Source: Bog-473 sp963807775
Lineage (GTDB): Bacteria; Actinomycetota; Acidimicrobiia; Acidimicrobiales; RAAP-2
Length of the DNA stretch: 64,000 nucleotides
Direction of reading: 5' to 3'
Assembly (NCBI GenBank): GCA_963807775.1
Contig: CAWECY010000017.1
Coordinates: 744,001 to 808,000, forward strand
The number at the start of each line of letters is the position of its first letter. The stretch's first letter is position 1. Below the pieces are notes generated by a model. The model made no database searches. It was not told the origin of the DNA and was given only the letters and a program-made list of their open reading frames with translations. Made by a program: the position numbers and the translations under genes. Below, piece after piece: positions 1 to 9,686 of the stretch.

Positions 1-2
1 TC

Positions 3-1220
3 ATGCAGGAACGTTTCCAGGTGGGCGGCGCCATGCTGGTCAAGCTGATGGGACGGCCCAACGCTGAGGCCGACCACTTCGACGCCAAGGCGGGGCGGGT
101 GCGCGACATCGGCATCGCCCAGGCCACCTACTCGCGGATCTTCTTCGTCTCCCTCACCCTGACGGCCTCCTTGGCCACGGCCATCGTCTACGGATTCGGC
201 GGCGTGGCTGCCGCTCACGGCGAGATCCAGGTCGGGACGGTTGTGGCCCTCACCACCTACCTGACCCGGCTCTATCAACCGCTGACCCAGCTCTCGAACC
301 TGAACCTCGACGTGATGACCGCGCTGGTCTCGTTCGAGCGGCTGTTCGAGGTACTCGACATCGTCCCGATGATCGACGAGGCACCCGATGCGGTCGACGT
401 GCCCCGGGGCAGCGCCTCCATCGAATTCGGCCACGTCCGGTTCACCTACCCGAGCGCGACAGAAGTCTCGCTGGCCTCGCTCGAATCGGTGGCCGTGCTG
501 GAGTCGGGCCAGCGCAACGAGGTGCTCCACGACGTGTCTTTCACCGTGGAGCCAGGTCAAATGGTGGCGCTGGTGGGACCGTCGGGGGCCGGCAAGACGA
601 CGATCTCGGGCCTCGTCCCACGCCTCTACGACGTGACCGGAGGCGAGGTGAAGATCAGCGGCATCGACGTGCGCCAGGCCACGATGGCCTCGCTGCGTGA
701 CGTAGTGGGCGTGGTCACCCAGGACCCGCATCTCTTCCACGACACGCTGCGGGCCAACCTCATGTACGCCCGGCCCGAGGCGACCGAGGCCGAGGTGCTC
801 GAGGCGCTAGGCCAGGCGCAGATCGGCCATATCGTGGCCGAGCTCCCCGACGGGCTGGACACGGTCATCGGCGAGCGCGGGTACCGGCTCTCGGGCGGCG
901 AGAAACAGCGGGTCGCCCTGGCCCGCCTCCTGTTGAAGGCGCCCGACGTCGTGGTGCTCGACGAGGCCACCGCCCACCTGGACTCGGAATCGGAAGCGGC
1001 GGTGCAGCGGGCGCTGCGCGAGACGCTGGCCGGGCGCACATCGTTGATCATCGCCCACCGACTGTCCACGGTGCGCGAGGCCGACGAGCTGCTCGTCGTC
1101 GACGACGGTCGAATCGTCGAGCGAGGCAACCACGCCAGCCTGCTGGCCGACAACGGTCTCTACGCTGAGCTGTACCGGACGCAGTTCGCTGACCAGGAAG
1201 AAGAGTCCGCGACGACCTAG
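3..1220 (+). CDS. ABC exporter, membrane-plus-ATPase half transporter (5' end outside window)
   Basis: C-terminal two thirds of a fused exporter of the MsbA/LmrA type. The first ~115 visible residues are the end of the transmembrane domain; the ATPase follows with Walker A GPSGAGKT at visible residues 192-199, signature LSGGEKQ at ~296-302, Walker B VVVLDEA at ~316-322 and the H-loop in IIAHRLS. A full family member is about 600 residues, so roughly 200 residues of membrane domain lie upstream of the window. A short insertion between the first ATPase strand and the Walker A segment (about residues 153-172) is slightly unusual. Substrate cannot be told; such proteins often act as heterodimers, so a partner gene may lie just upstream. 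The family call is firm. Confidence 0.93.
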   Translation: MQERFQVGGAMLVKLMGRPNAEADHFDAKAGRVRDIGIAQATYSRIFFVSLTLTASLATAIVYGFGGVAAAHGEIQVGTVVALTTYLTRLYQPLTQLSNLNLDVMTALVSFERLFEVLDIVPMIDEAPDAVDVPRGSASIEFGHVRFTYPSATEVSLASLESVAVLESGQRNEVLHDVSFTVEPGQMVALVGPSGAGKTTISGLVPRLYDVTGGEVKISGIDVRQATMASLRDVVGVVTQDPHLFHDTLRANLMYARPEATEAEVLEALGQAQIGHIVAELPDGLDTVIGERGYRLSGGEKQRVALARLLLKAPDVVVLDEATAHLDSESEAAVQRALRETLAGRTSLIIAHRLSTVREADELLVVDDGRIVERGNHASLLADNGLYAELYRTQFADQEEESATT

Positions 1221-1500
1221 GCGCGCTTCGCCGCGGCCGAAGGACCTGGGACGGCACGTCTGCCTCGGTCGGCACTGGCTCGGTGCGGATCGACCTGGCG
1301 ATGCTGCTACTTCCCCGTAGGTCGCCAGCCGGACCAGCCTTGTCCGCCCGTAGAAAAGTAGAATCTGTTCTACTGGTCGTACCGGTCACGGACAATCGGT
1401 GCGCCCGGAGGGCCGGGCCCCAGGTCTCGCTCATATTGAAGTCGCACCCAATCGCTAAGACGCACACAATTAGACAGACACGGATCCGGGAGGTCTCCCC

Positions 1501-2625
1501 GTGCACAACGAACTCTGCGAACGCCTCGGGATCGAATTCCCTATCTTCGCCTTCACCCACTGCCGCGACGTGGCCGCCGCCGTTTCCAACACAGGGGGCC
1601 TGGGCGTGCTGGGTGCAGTGGGGTTCAGCGCCGAAGAGCTCGAAGTCGAGCTGAACTGGCTCGACGAGCACGTGGGCGACCATCCTTACGGAGTCGACAT
1701 CGTGATCCCGGGCAAGTACGAGGGAATGGACGAGATCGACCCGGTGAAGCTCGAGGCCGAACTGAGGGCCATGATCCCCGACGATCACCGCACGTTCGCC
1801 AAGAAGATCCTGGCCGACCACGGCGTGCCCGAGCTCGAAGGCGGACCCCGGCGGGAGCTGCTCGGGTGGACGGCGGCCACGGCCGCCCCGCTGGTGGAGG
1901 TCATCCTGCGCCACCCCAAAGTGAAGCTGGTGGCCAACGCGCTGGGGACGCCGCCCGACGACGTGATCGCCCAGGTGCACGACCACGGGATGCTCATGGC
2001 GGCGCTGGCCGGGTCGGTCAAGCACGCCCTCAATCACAAGGCCGCCGGGGTGGACATCGTGATCTGTCAGGGCTCCGAAGGCGGCGGCCACACCGGCGAC
2101 GTGGGGTCGATCGTGCTGTGGCCCGAGGTCATCGATGCGGTGGCGCCGCTCCCCGTGCTGGCCGCGGGCGGCATCGGCTCGGGTCGACAGATGGCGGCGG
2201 CCATGGTGCTGGGCGCCTCCGGGGTCTGGACCGGATCGCTGTGGCTGACGGTCGAGGAAGCCGATATTCCGCCCAAGCAGATGGAGTCGTACCTGAAGGC
2301 AACCTCGCGTGACACGGTGCGGTCGCGCTCGTTCACGGGGAAGCCGTGCCGGCTGCTCAAGAACGATTGGACCGACGCCTGGGAGGCACCGGAGAACCCG
2401 AAGCCACTCGGCATGCCGCTGCAGATGATGGTGGCCATCGACTGCGTGTCCCGGGGCCACGCCTATCCCGAGGAGGCCCGGGACGTGAACTTCAACCCGT
2501 GTGGCCAGATCATCGGCCGGGCGACCAGCGTTCGTCGCACCAAGGACGTGGTGCTCGGGATAGTCGAGGAGTACATCGACGCGGTGGAGCGGCTACAACA
2601 AGTGAACGAGGGCGCCACCGCCTGA
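1501..2625 (+). CDS. Nitronate monooxygenase (2-nitropropane dioxygenase family)
   Basis: FMN-dependent TIM-barrel enzyme that oxidises alkyl nitronates to a carbonyl and nitrite. The family signs are the N-terminal substrate loop with TGGLGVLGAV (about residues 31-40), the phosphate-binding CQGSEGGGHTGDVG segment (about 188-201) and VLAAGGIGSGRQ further on. At 374 residues it has the usual length. The GTG start at 1501 is preceded by a good GGGAGG ribosome-binding site about ten bases upstream. It stands alone between an exporter gene and a membrane protein. Many family members act on other enoyl or quinone-like substrates, so the exact substrate is unknown. Confidence 0.9.
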   Translation: MHNELCERLGIEFPIFAFTHCRDVAAAVSNTGGLGVLGAVGFSAEELEVELNWLDEHVGDHPYGVDIVIPGKYEGMDEIDPVKLEAELRAMIPDDHRTFAKKILADHGVPELEGGPRRELLGWTAATAAPLVEVILRHPKVKLVANALGTPPDDVIAQVHDHGMLMAALAGSVKHALNHKAAGVDIVICQGSEGGGHTGDVGSIVLWPEVIDAVAPLPVLAAGGIGSGRQMAAAMVLGASGVWTGSLWLTVEEADIPPKQMESYLKATSRDTVRSRSFTGKPCRLLKNDWTDAWEAPENPKPLGMPLQMMVAIDCVSRGHAYPEEARDVNFNPCGQIIGRATSVRRTKDVVLGIVEEYIDAVERLQQVNEGATA

Positions 2626-3021
2626 CTCTTGTCTCCCGGTCGGCAAGCGCCATCGTCCGATCCATTTGCGTCGCGTGCCATGATCGGGGGTCGGAGGAGG
2701 CTCCCGTCTTGCACCACGGCATCGACCGTCACATCGATACGAGGACCATTGGGACCACGATCTCTCTTCCATTCTGCTCGCACGGAACCGCGCTCGAGTT
2801 CCTCGGCACTCGCCCACCTGGCTCAAGCATGACGACCGGTCGTCCTGAAATGATCCGCGCCGCCCGACCGCTCCTCGACGCAGTTGGGAACGGAACTCAA
2901 CCGCACTCGGGCGAAGCGCGGAACCCAGCGTTGTCGAATCGTGATCGTCGATCGATGGGACAGCGCGCTACAAACTCCGCAGATTGAGTTAGTCCCACAA
3001 CGAGCGCTCCGTATCCACATC
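2626..3021. other. Intergenic region without a recognised gene
   Basis: About 400 bases. Short open frames exist on both strands, but none has homology I recognise or a convincing ribosome-binding site. The frame of the downstream membrane protein stays open back to a TTG at 2884, but that stretch reads as a non-membrane, arginine-rich leader unlike the rest of the protein. It probably contains the promoter of the gene at 3022. Confidence 0.4.
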
Positions 3022-4557
3022 ATGAACGCTCCGACGAACACCCTTCATCCGGTGACGAGAATCTGGTCCTGGCTCGTGACGCCGCTCTCGTCACTTTCGT
3101 GTGTTCTGGGCTGGTGCGCGGCAACGGCGCTCTTCGTCGGCATCGTCGCGGTCCTCGGTGGACCTTCCAGAATCGACAGTCCCGAGACCGTCTACGGCAC
3201 ATGGGCCATCGCCCACGGCCAGTTGGCGTGTGCGTACCCGCTGGTGAGCCTGCGCCAATTTCCCGCCGCTGCCCCCGTCTATCTCTTGCTTTCCGGTGGG
3301 ATCGCGGCGTTCGCTCGCATTGGGCACACAACTCCCTTCCCTCCGGCCTCCTCCCTCGGACCGAACTGCGACAAAGCAATCGGGGTCATCCAGCGGTGGT
3401 CTTTGCACGCAGGCGCCATCGGTCCGACCGACTGGCTCGGGTGCATCGGATGGCTCGCCCTCCTGACTGGCGTAGTCGCATGGCTGCGGGCGTCGGGCCG
3501 AGGACGCTGCGGCTGGGAGCCGGCGACTCTCATCATCGTGGCCTGTCTTCCACCGGTATGGATGTGCGTGCAGAGCTACTTCCATCCCCAGGATCTGTTG
3601 GCAATGGGGCTCGCCCTCTGCGCCTTGGCGTGCGCGTGCCGAGGGCGGTGGATCGGCGCCGGCGTGTTCGTCGCCCTGGCCATCCTTTCCCAGCAATACG
3701 CGCTTCTCGTGGCGGCACCCCTCCTGGTACTGGCTCCTTCGAACCGAAGGAGCTCCTATGCCGGAGCGGCACTGGCAACTGGAGCGCTGGTGGACGTTCC
3801 GCTTCTCATCGCCACGTCGGGCCATGCACTACGCGCCATCACCTTGGGCACCGGGGACAACCCTTCGTCCGGTGGGACGGTGCTCTGGTATCTGCACCTG
3901 TACGGCGTGGCCGTGGTGTTGCTTTCACGCGTGACGCCGATCGTTTTCGCGCTCGCGCTGGCATGGTGGGTCTCACGCCGCCTCGGTCCAGCCGCTCTGA
4001 AGCCCGCCACGTTGATTTCCGTCGTGGCCGTCTCATTGGGCCTCCGGCTCGTGTTCGAGCAGAATCTCTTTTCGTACTACTTCATGGCGCTCTCGGTGTC
4101 GCTGGTCCTGCTCGACGTCGCCGGCGGACGCATTCGTAGCTCACTGCTGGCATGGTTGGCCGCCGTGGCACTGGTGCTGTGTTTCTTCCATGGTCTGGCC
4201 TTCAATTTCGTTGGTTGGGGATCACGAGCGCGCAGTGTCGTCCCGCTCTTCGTCCTCATCCCCGCTCTTGTGATGATTCTCGTCCGCATCCTCCGTGGCG
4301 GAATCAGAGGGAGCCGGGACCTCCTCCCGTGGCTGGCCGTGGCCGCCTGCGGTCTTTTCATGTGGCCCAACGTGATCAACCCGTTCTACAGTCCGGGCGA
4401 CGTATGGTTCTGGAACCCGCTCCACATCTGGGTCTGGCAAATCGTCCTCGTCGGCCCCGGTCTCGTGCTGGCCGCCAGGCCACTGCTTTCAGATGTGCGG
4501 TTGCACGGATCACAGCCACGCCGGCAGGAGACGGAGAGGGTTCCCGAAGCAACTTAG
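3022..4557 (+). CDS. Polytopic membrane protein resembling GT-C (GT87/DUF2029-like) glycosyltransferases
   Basis: A 511-residue protein with about ten to twelve hydrophobic segments. The first strongly hydrophobic segment starts near residue 25, and a soluble loop after it carries acidic residues, as in polyprenyl-phosphate-sugar-dependent transferases. The motif around SYFHPQDLLAMGLAL followed by LSQQYALLV resembles actinobacterial GT87-like mannosyltransferases. The ATG at 3022 was chosen because the open extension to 2884 has no membrane character. It would act in the cytoplasmic membrane, adding a sugar to an outward-facing glycan or lipid. No partner gene is adjacent, so the role remains a guess. 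The family call is moderate. Confidence 0.6.
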   Translation: MNAPTNTLHPVTRIWSWLVTPLSSLSCVLGWCAATALFVGIVAVLGGPSRIDSPETVYGTWAIAHGQLACAYPLVSLRQFPAAAPVYLLLSGGIAAFARIGHTTPFPPASSLGPNCDKAIGVIQRWSLHAGAIGPTDWLGCIGWLALLTGVVAWLRASGRGRCGWEPATLIIVACLPPVWMCVQSYFHPQDLLAMGLALCALACACRGRWIGAGVFVALAILSQQYALLVAAPLLVLAPSNRRSSYAGAALATGALVDVPLLIATSGHALRAITLGTGDNPSSGGTVLWYLHLYGVAVVLLSRVTPIVFALALAWWVSRRLGPAALKPATLISVVAVSLGLRLVFEQNLFSYYFMALSVSLVLLDVAGGRIRSSLLAWLAAVALVLCFFHGLAFNFVGWGSRARSVVPLFVLIPALVMILVRILRGGIRGSRDLLPWLAVAACGLFMWPNVINPFYSPGDVWFWNPLHIWVWQIVLVGPGLVLAARPLLSDVRLHGSQPRRQETERVPEAT

Positions 4558-4725
4558 GCGCGGCGTGAGAACGCACCTCGACGTCCTGAGCCCGCATCCC
4601 CCTGCTGGGTGACTCCCACCAAACCACTGGACTCTCTCGGACTCACCGACTTCCATGGCTCGTCCGGCCTTGACACCGTCGTCCAGGGACGCTCTGGTGC
4701 TGACGGGCGACGTAATGTCGCCGGC

Positions 4726-5385
4726 ATGGAACTCCACGAGGCGCTCTACACGACGCGGGCCATGCGCCGGGTCCATCCGGACCCGATCCCGCTCGACGTC
4801 CAGGCCCGGATCCTCGATGCGGCGATCCGCGCCCCCTCAGGCGGCAACCAGCAGAACTGGCGCTTCCTGCTTCTGGATGATCCGGTAAAGCGCGCCGCGC
4901 TGGCGCCGCTCTATCAGCACGCCATGGGCCAGCTATGGGAGACCGTGTACAAATCCCAGCTCGACGCCGCCCACGCCAACCCCGAGGCTCCGGAGTCCGT
5001 GCAGATCCTCAAAGTTCAGCGCTCGGCCCAGTGGCTCGCCGACCACTTCGAGCAGGTGCCGCTGTTCCTCTTCCCCTTCAGCCAGCACGACCCGACGGGC
5101 GGTTCCATCTACCCCGCCGTGTGGAGCGCCATGTTGGCTGCGCGCGCCGAGGGGGTAGGAAGCTGCCTCACCGCGCTCCTGCAGTTCTTCAACCCGGTTG
5201 AGACGTTCGAGATCCTTGAAGTCCCAACCGACCAGGGCTGGGTCCTCTCGGGCACCGTCAGCTTCGGCTATCCAACCGGAACCTGGGACGTAGGCGGGCG
5301 GGTGCCGGTGCACCGGGTCTCGTATCGCAACGCCTGGGGCGGCGATGTCGGCTTCGAGGTGCCCGAACCCCTGTGGCCCGGTTGA
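4726..5385 (+). CDS. Nitroreductase-family flavoprotein
   Basis: FMN-dependent NAD(P)H oxidoreductase fold, 219 residues. The start MELHEALYTTRAMRR is typical of the family, with RAMRR contacting the flavin phosphate, followed by APSGGNQQNWRF (about residues 35-46), a conserved FMN and substrate loop. The C-terminal half has the usual glycine-rich GVGSCLTAL segment. The ATG at 4726 is preferred to the in-frame upstream start at 4609, because homology begins exactly there. Its last 13 bases overlap the start of the carboxyltransferase gene, so the two are probably co-translated. Substrate unknown; such enzymes reduce nitro groups, enones or quinones. Confidence 0.88.
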   Translation: MELHEALYTTRAMRRVHPDPIPLDVQARILDAAIRAPSGGNQQNWRFLLLDDPVKRAALAPLYQHAMGQLWETVYKSQLDAAHANPEAPESVQILKVQRSAQWLADHFEQVPLFLFPFSQHDPTGGSIYPAVWSAMLAARAEGVGSCLTALLQFFNPVETFEILEVPTDQGWVLSGTVSFGYPTGTWDVGGRVPVHRVSYRNAWGGDVGFEVPEPLWPG

Positions 5386-7229
5386 GCGACATTGCGGTGC
5401 CGTTCGCCGGCACCGTCCTACGGGTGGAGGTGGCCGCCGGCGACGCCGTGCGCGCCGGGGCCGTGCTCGTCGTGCTGGAGTCCATGAAGATGGAGCACGT
5501 CGTCGAAGCCGAAACGACGGGTGTGATCGAGTCCATCCGGGTGGCGGAGGGGGACGCCGTGCAGACCGGCGACGTGCTCCTCTCCGTGCGCGCCAGCACC
5601 GAGGCCGAGGCAGCACCGGCGGACGATGAAGCGAGCCAGGTCGAACAGGTGGGCGCTGAGGTGCGCCCGGAGCTGGCCGAGCTGCGGGCCCGGGTGGCGG
5701 TGACGCGCGACTTGGGGCGGGCGGCCGCCACCGAGCGGAGGCACGGGGCGGGACGCCGGACGGCCCGGGAGAACATCGACGAGTTGTGCGATCCGGGAAG
5801 CTTCGAGGAGTACGGCGGACTGGTCATCGCGGCGCAGCGGGCCCGGCGCAGCGTGGACGACCTGGTGGCCAACACGCCGGCCGACGGGCTGGTGGCCGGG
5901 ATCGGGCGGGTGAACGGCGACCTGTTCGGCGACGACTCGCGCTGCGCCGTCCTCTCCTACGACTACTCGGTCCTGGCCGGCACCCAGGGCCAGATGAACC
6001 ACAAGAAGAAGGACCGGCTCTTCGAGCTAGTCGAGCGGCTGCGGCTGCCGGTGGTGCTGTTCGCCGAGGGCGGCGGCGGGCGGCCGGGTGACACGGACAA
6101 CGCGGCGATCACCGGGCTCGACACCGAGGCGTTCGCGCTCTTCGGCGCGCTGAGCGGGCAGGTGCCGCTCGTGGGTGTGGTGTCGGGCCGCTGCTTCGCC
6201 GGCAATGCGGCGCTGCTCGGGTGTTGCCACGTCATCATCGCCACGCCTGACGCCAACATCGGGATGGGGGGCCCGGCCATGATTGAGGGGGGCGGGTTGG
6301 GGGTCTTCGCCCCCGAGGACGTGGGCCCGGTCTCGGTGCAGGTGCCGAACGGGGTGGTCGACATCCTCTGCGCCGACGAGAAGGAAGCCGTCGAGGCGGC
6401 CAAGAAGTACCTGTCGTACTTTCAGGGGAAGGTGCGCGATTGGGTGGCGCCGGACCCCGAACGGCTGCGCGACGTGGTGCCGCCCGACCGGCGGCGCGTC
6501 TACGACGTGCACGCGGCGATCACCGGGCTGGCGGACGAGGGGTCGGTGCTCGAGCTGCGGCCGTCGTTCGCTCCGGGGATGGTGACGGCGCTGGCCCGGT
6601 TCGAGGGCCGGGCGGTCGGGGTCATCGCCAACAACCCGCTGCACCTGGCCGGGGCGATCGACGCAGCCAACGCCGACAAGGCGGCGCGCTTCTTGCAGCT
6701 ATGCGAGGCGTTCGGCCTGCCCGTGCTGTCGCTGTGCGACACGCCCGGGTTCATGGTGGGGCCCGAGGCGGAGGAGACCGCGCTGGTTCGGCACGTGTCG
6801 CGGATGTTCGTGGTGGGCGCGTCGCTCACCGTGCCCTTCTGTTGCGTCGTGCTGCGCAAGGGGTACGGCCTGGGCGCGCAGGCCATGGCGGCGGGGTCGT
6901 TCCGACGGCCGTTGTTCACGGTGGCGTGGCCGACGGGTGAGCTGGGGGGAATGGGGCTGGAAGGGGCGGTGCGCCTGGGGTTCCGGCGCGAGCTCGAGGC
7001 GATTCCGGATGAGGGCGAGCGGGAGGCGGCGTTCTCGGCCATGGTGTTGCGGGCCTACGAGCACGGCAAGGCACTGAACGTGGCGGCGCACTTCGAGATC
7101 GACGACGTGATCGACCCGGCCGCGACGCGGGCCCGCTTCGTGCACGCGCTGGCGGCGGCCGGCGGGGTGGACGATGGTCGTGGTCGGCCCGGGCGGGGTG
7201 GGCGGCGGCCGTTCGTGGACACGTGGTGA
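5373..7229 (+). CDS. Biotin-carrier domain fused to acyl-CoA carboxyltransferase
   Basis: The first ~75 residues form a biotinyl domain with the ESMKMEHV motif; Lys39 is the expected biotin attachment site. An Ala/Glu-rich linker leads to a complete carboxyltransferase (about residues 110-600) with both crotonase-like halves, including CCHVIIATPDANIGMGGPA and the C-terminal CDTPGFMVGPEAE segment. It should transfer a carboxyl group from biotin to an acyl-CoA. In most actinobacteria the biotin domain sits on the alpha subunit with biotin carboxylase; here it is on the beta-type subunit and no biotin carboxylase is encoded nearby. The GTG start overlaps the nitroreductase by 13 bases. Substrate (acetyl-, propionyl- or another acyl-CoA) is not readable. 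Confidence 0.88.
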   Translation: MARLSDIAVPFAGTVLRVEVAAGDAVRAGAVLVVLESMKMEHVVEAETTGVIESIRVAEGDAVQTGDVLLSVRASTEAEAAPADDEASQVEQVGAEVRPELAELRARVAVTRDLGRAAATERRHGAGRRTARENIDELCDPGSFEEYGGLVIAAQRARRSVDDLVANTPADGLVAGIGRVNGDLFGDDSRCAVLSYDYSVLAGTQGQMNHKKKDRLFELVERLRLPVVLFAEGGGGRPGDTDNAAITGLDTEAFALFGALSGQVPLVGVVSGRCFAGNAALLGCCHVIIATPDANIGMGGPAMIEGGGLGVFAPEDVGPVSVQVPNGVVDILCADEKEAVEAAKKYLSYFQGKVRDWVAPDPERLRDVVPPDRRRVYDVHAAITGLADEGSVLELRPSFAPGMVTALARFEGRAVGVIANNPLHLAGAIDAANADKAARFLQLCEAFGLPVLSLCDTPGFMVGPEAEETALVRHVSRMFVVGASLTVPFCCVVLRKGYGLGAQAMAAGSFRRPLFTVAWPTGELGGMGLEGAVRLGFRRELEAIPDEGEREAAFSAMVLRAYEHGKALNVAAHFEIDDVIDPAATRARFVHALAAAGGVDDGRGRPGRGGRRPFVDTW

Positions 7230-7246
7230 GCGAAGGAGGGCCGGGC

Positions 7247-9685
7247 ATGGTCGACGTGGTCGACGTAGAGGAGCTGCTGGGCGCGCTGACGTTGGACGAG
7301 AAGTGCTCGCTGACGGCGGGCGAGTCGCTGTGGTACGTGCCCGGCGTCGAGCGGCTGGGCATCGGGTCGCTGAAGGTGTCCGACGGTCCCTCGGGTGTGC
7401 GGGGCGACTCGCTGATGGGGCGGCGCTCGCTCTCGCTGCCGTGCGGCATGGCGGTGGGATCGAGCTGGGACACCGAGCTGGTCGGGCGGCTGGGCGGGGT
7501 GCTGGCGGCCGAGGCCCGATCCAAGCATGTGCACGTCGTGCTGGGACCGACCGTGTGCATCGTGCGCATGCCGCTGGCCGGCCGGACCTTCGAGTCCTTC
7601 TCGGAGGACCCATACCTGTCGGCGCGGTTGGCCGTCTCCTACGTGCGGGGGGTGCAGGCCGGTGGGGTGGGCTGCTGTATCAAGCATTTCGCCTGCAACG
7701 ACCAGGAGCACGAGCGGATGACGATCTCGGCCGAGGTGGACGAGCGCACGCTGCACGAAGTCCACCTGGCGCCCTTCGAGGCCGCCGTGCGCGAGGCCGG
7801 CGTGTGGGCCGTCATGACGGCCTACAACAAAGTGAACGGGACGTGGTGCGGCGAGCAGCCCGACCTGATCGGGCGGGTGCTGCGGGGGAAGTGGGGGTCG
7901 GACGCGCTGGTGATGTCGGACTGGTTCGGCACGCACTCGACGCATGACGCCGCCGTGGCCGGCCTGGACCTCGAGATGCCCGGGCCGCCCGCCTGGCTCG
8001 GTCCCTCACTGGCGGACGCGGTGCGCGACGGAGCGGTCGACGAGTCGGTGGTGGACGACAAGGCGCGCCACCTCCTCGTACTGCTGTCACGGGTGGGGGC
8101 CCTCGGCGCCGGGCCGGTGCCATCGGACGAGGCCGAGGAGGACGACCCGGGGCGGCGCGCCGTGGCGCGGGAGGTGGCGGCCGCCGGGACGGTGTTGCTG
8201 GTGAACGACGGCCTGCTGCCCCTGGACCCCGGGCGGATCGAGAGCGTAGCCGTCATCGGCCCGAACGCGGCGCAGCTGGCCGTGGGCGGGGGCAGTTCGG
8301 AGGTGACGCCGCACCGACGTCGCGGCGTGGCGGAGGCGCTGGCCGAACGCCTGCCGGGGGCTCAGGTGCGTTCGGCCGTCGGGGCCCGCATCGACAAGGG
8401 CCTGCCCGCCATCGACCTGCGCCTGCTGGCGGGCGAGGGGTTCCAGGTCGAGTACTTCGACAGTCCCGAGCCGCCGGGGATGGACGCGGCACCGGTGGAG
8501 GCGGGCCTGGCCTACTCGGCGCGGCTGCTGTGGCTGGGGCCGCCCCGTCCGGGCCTGGAGATCGGCCGATGCGCCGTGCGGATCGCCGGGACGTTCACAC
8601 CTGACGTCTCGGGGGCGTGGCGGCTGGGCCTCGAGAGCGCCGGGCGGTCGGTGCTGCGGCTGGACGGCGAGGTGGTCGTGGACAACTCCGAACCGGTGCG
8701 GGGCACGGGGTTCTACGGCGCCGGCAGCGAGCCGGTCGACGTCGAATGCGAGCTCGAAGCCGGTCGCGCCTACGCGTTGTCGGTCGAGGTGTGGCCGCGG
8801 GTGGACAACTCCCCCATCATGGGCGCCCGCGTCCTGGCCGACCGGCCGGCCGTCGACGACGAGTTGGAGCGGGCGGTGGCGCTGGCGGCCCAGTCCGACG
8901 TGGCGGTGGTCGTGGTGGGATCGAACGGGCAGTGGGAATCGGAGGGCCACGACCGGGCGGACCTGTCGCTACCTGGCCGCCAGCGCGAGTTGGTGGAGGC
9001 CGTGGTCGGGGTGAACCCGCGGACGGTGGTCGTCGTGAACGCCGGCTCCCCGGTGGAGCTGCCCTGGGCCGGGCGGGCGGGGGCGGTACTGGTGCCCTGG
9101 TACGCCGGCGAGGAGGGGGCCGACGCCCTGGCCGAGATCCTTGTCGGGTCGCTGGAGCCGTCGGGCCGGTTGCCCGTGACGTTTCCGGTGCGGGTGGAGG
9201 ACGGGCCGGCGGGCGGGGAGCCGAGGCTGTATCCAGGCGTGGACGGGCGCGTCGAGTACGGCGAAGGGACGCTGGTCGGCTACCGGCACTACGAGACGGC
9301 GCGGGTGGCCCCGGCATTCTGCTTCGGGCACGGGCTCCCGTACGGCGACATCGTCTTCGACGAGGTGTCGATCACGGCGGAGCGGGTTTCCGTGCGGCTG
9401 GTCAACAAGGGCGAACGGGCCGGCACCGAGGTGGTGCAGGTGTACCTGCGCGCGCTGGAGGCTCGGGTGCCGCGGGCGGACCGTGAGCTGGTGGGCTTCG
9501 CCAAGGTCCGGGTGGAGGCCGGGCAGCAGGCGACGGCCGGGGTCGAGCTCGGCACGGCGGCCTACCGGTATTGGGACGTGGACGCGCACGATTGGCGGTC
9601 CGACCCGGGGCGCTACGAGCTGTTGGTGGGCGCGTCGTCACGCGACATCCACGCGTCGGCAGTCCTCAAGTGGTCACCGAGGTGA
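7247..9685 (+). CDS. GH3 beta-glucosidase with inserted PA14 domain
   Basis: An 812-residue glycoside hydrolase family 3 enzyme that releases terminal beta-linked glucose (or a related sugar). The N-terminal barrel carries KHFACND (Lys146 onward) and the nucleophile Asp225 in VMSDWFG. A PA14 carbohydrate-binding domain interrupts the second domain at about residues 395-540, as in the KmBglI type. The second catalytic domain carries the probable acid/base Glu566 in SEGHDR, and a fibronectin III-like domain ends the protein. No signal peptide is visible, so it is probably cytoplasmic. The ATG at 7247 follows a clear GAAGGAGGG site. One base separates it from the next exporter gene, suggesting a shared transcript. 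Confidence 0.93.
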   Translation: MVDVVDVEELLGALTLDEKCSLTAGESLWYVPGVERLGIGSLKVSDGPSGVRGDSLMGRRSLSLPCGMAVGSSWDTELVGRLGGVLAAEARSKHVHVVLGPTVCIVRMPLAGRTFESFSEDPYLSARLAVSYVRGVQAGGVGCCIKHFACNDQEHERMTISAEVDERTLHEVHLAPFEAAVREAGVWAVMTAYNKVNGTWCGEQPDLIGRVLRGKWGSDALVMSDWFGTHSTHDAAVAGLDLEMPGPPAWLGPSLADAVRDGAVDESVVDDKARHLLVLLSRVGALGAGPVPSDEAEEDDPGRRAVAREVAAAGTVLLVNDGLLPLDPGRIESVAVIGPNAAQLAVGGGSSEVTPHRRRGVAEALAERLPGAQVRSAVGARIDKGLPAIDLRLLAGEGFQVEYFDSPEPPGMDAAPVEAGLAYSARLLWLGPPRPGLEIGRCAVRIAGTFTPDVSGAWRLGLESAGRSVLRLDGEVVVDNSEPVRGTGFYGAGSEPVDVECELEAGRAYALSVEVWPRVDNSPIMGARVLADRPAVDDELERAVALAAQSDVAVVVVGSNGQWESEGHDRADLSLPGRQRELVEAVVGVNPRTVVVVNAGSPVELPWAGRAGAVLVPWYAGEEGADALAEILVGSLEPSGRLPVTFPVRVEDGPAGGEPRLYPGVDGRVEYGEGTLVGYRHYETARVAPAFCFGHGLPYGDIVFDEVSITAERVSVRLVNKGERAGTEVVQVYLRALEARVPRADRELVGFAKVRVEAGQQATAGVELGTAAYRYWDVDAHDWRSDPGRYELLVGASSRDIHASAVLKWSPR

Positions 9686-9686
9686 C

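Noticed and set aside
1221..1500. Search for tRNA or riboswitch in this and other gaps of 200-400 bases
   Set aside because: No T-loop-like GTTCGAATC sequence in a tRNA frame and no recognised aptamer core was seen in any gap; the GTTCGAAC in 31.3 kb belongs to the intron RNA.
2884..3021. 46-codon N-terminal extension of the GT-C-like membrane protein
   Set aside because: TTG start, no ribosome-binding site and non-membrane Arg-rich content; the ATG at 3022 leads directly to the membrane domain.
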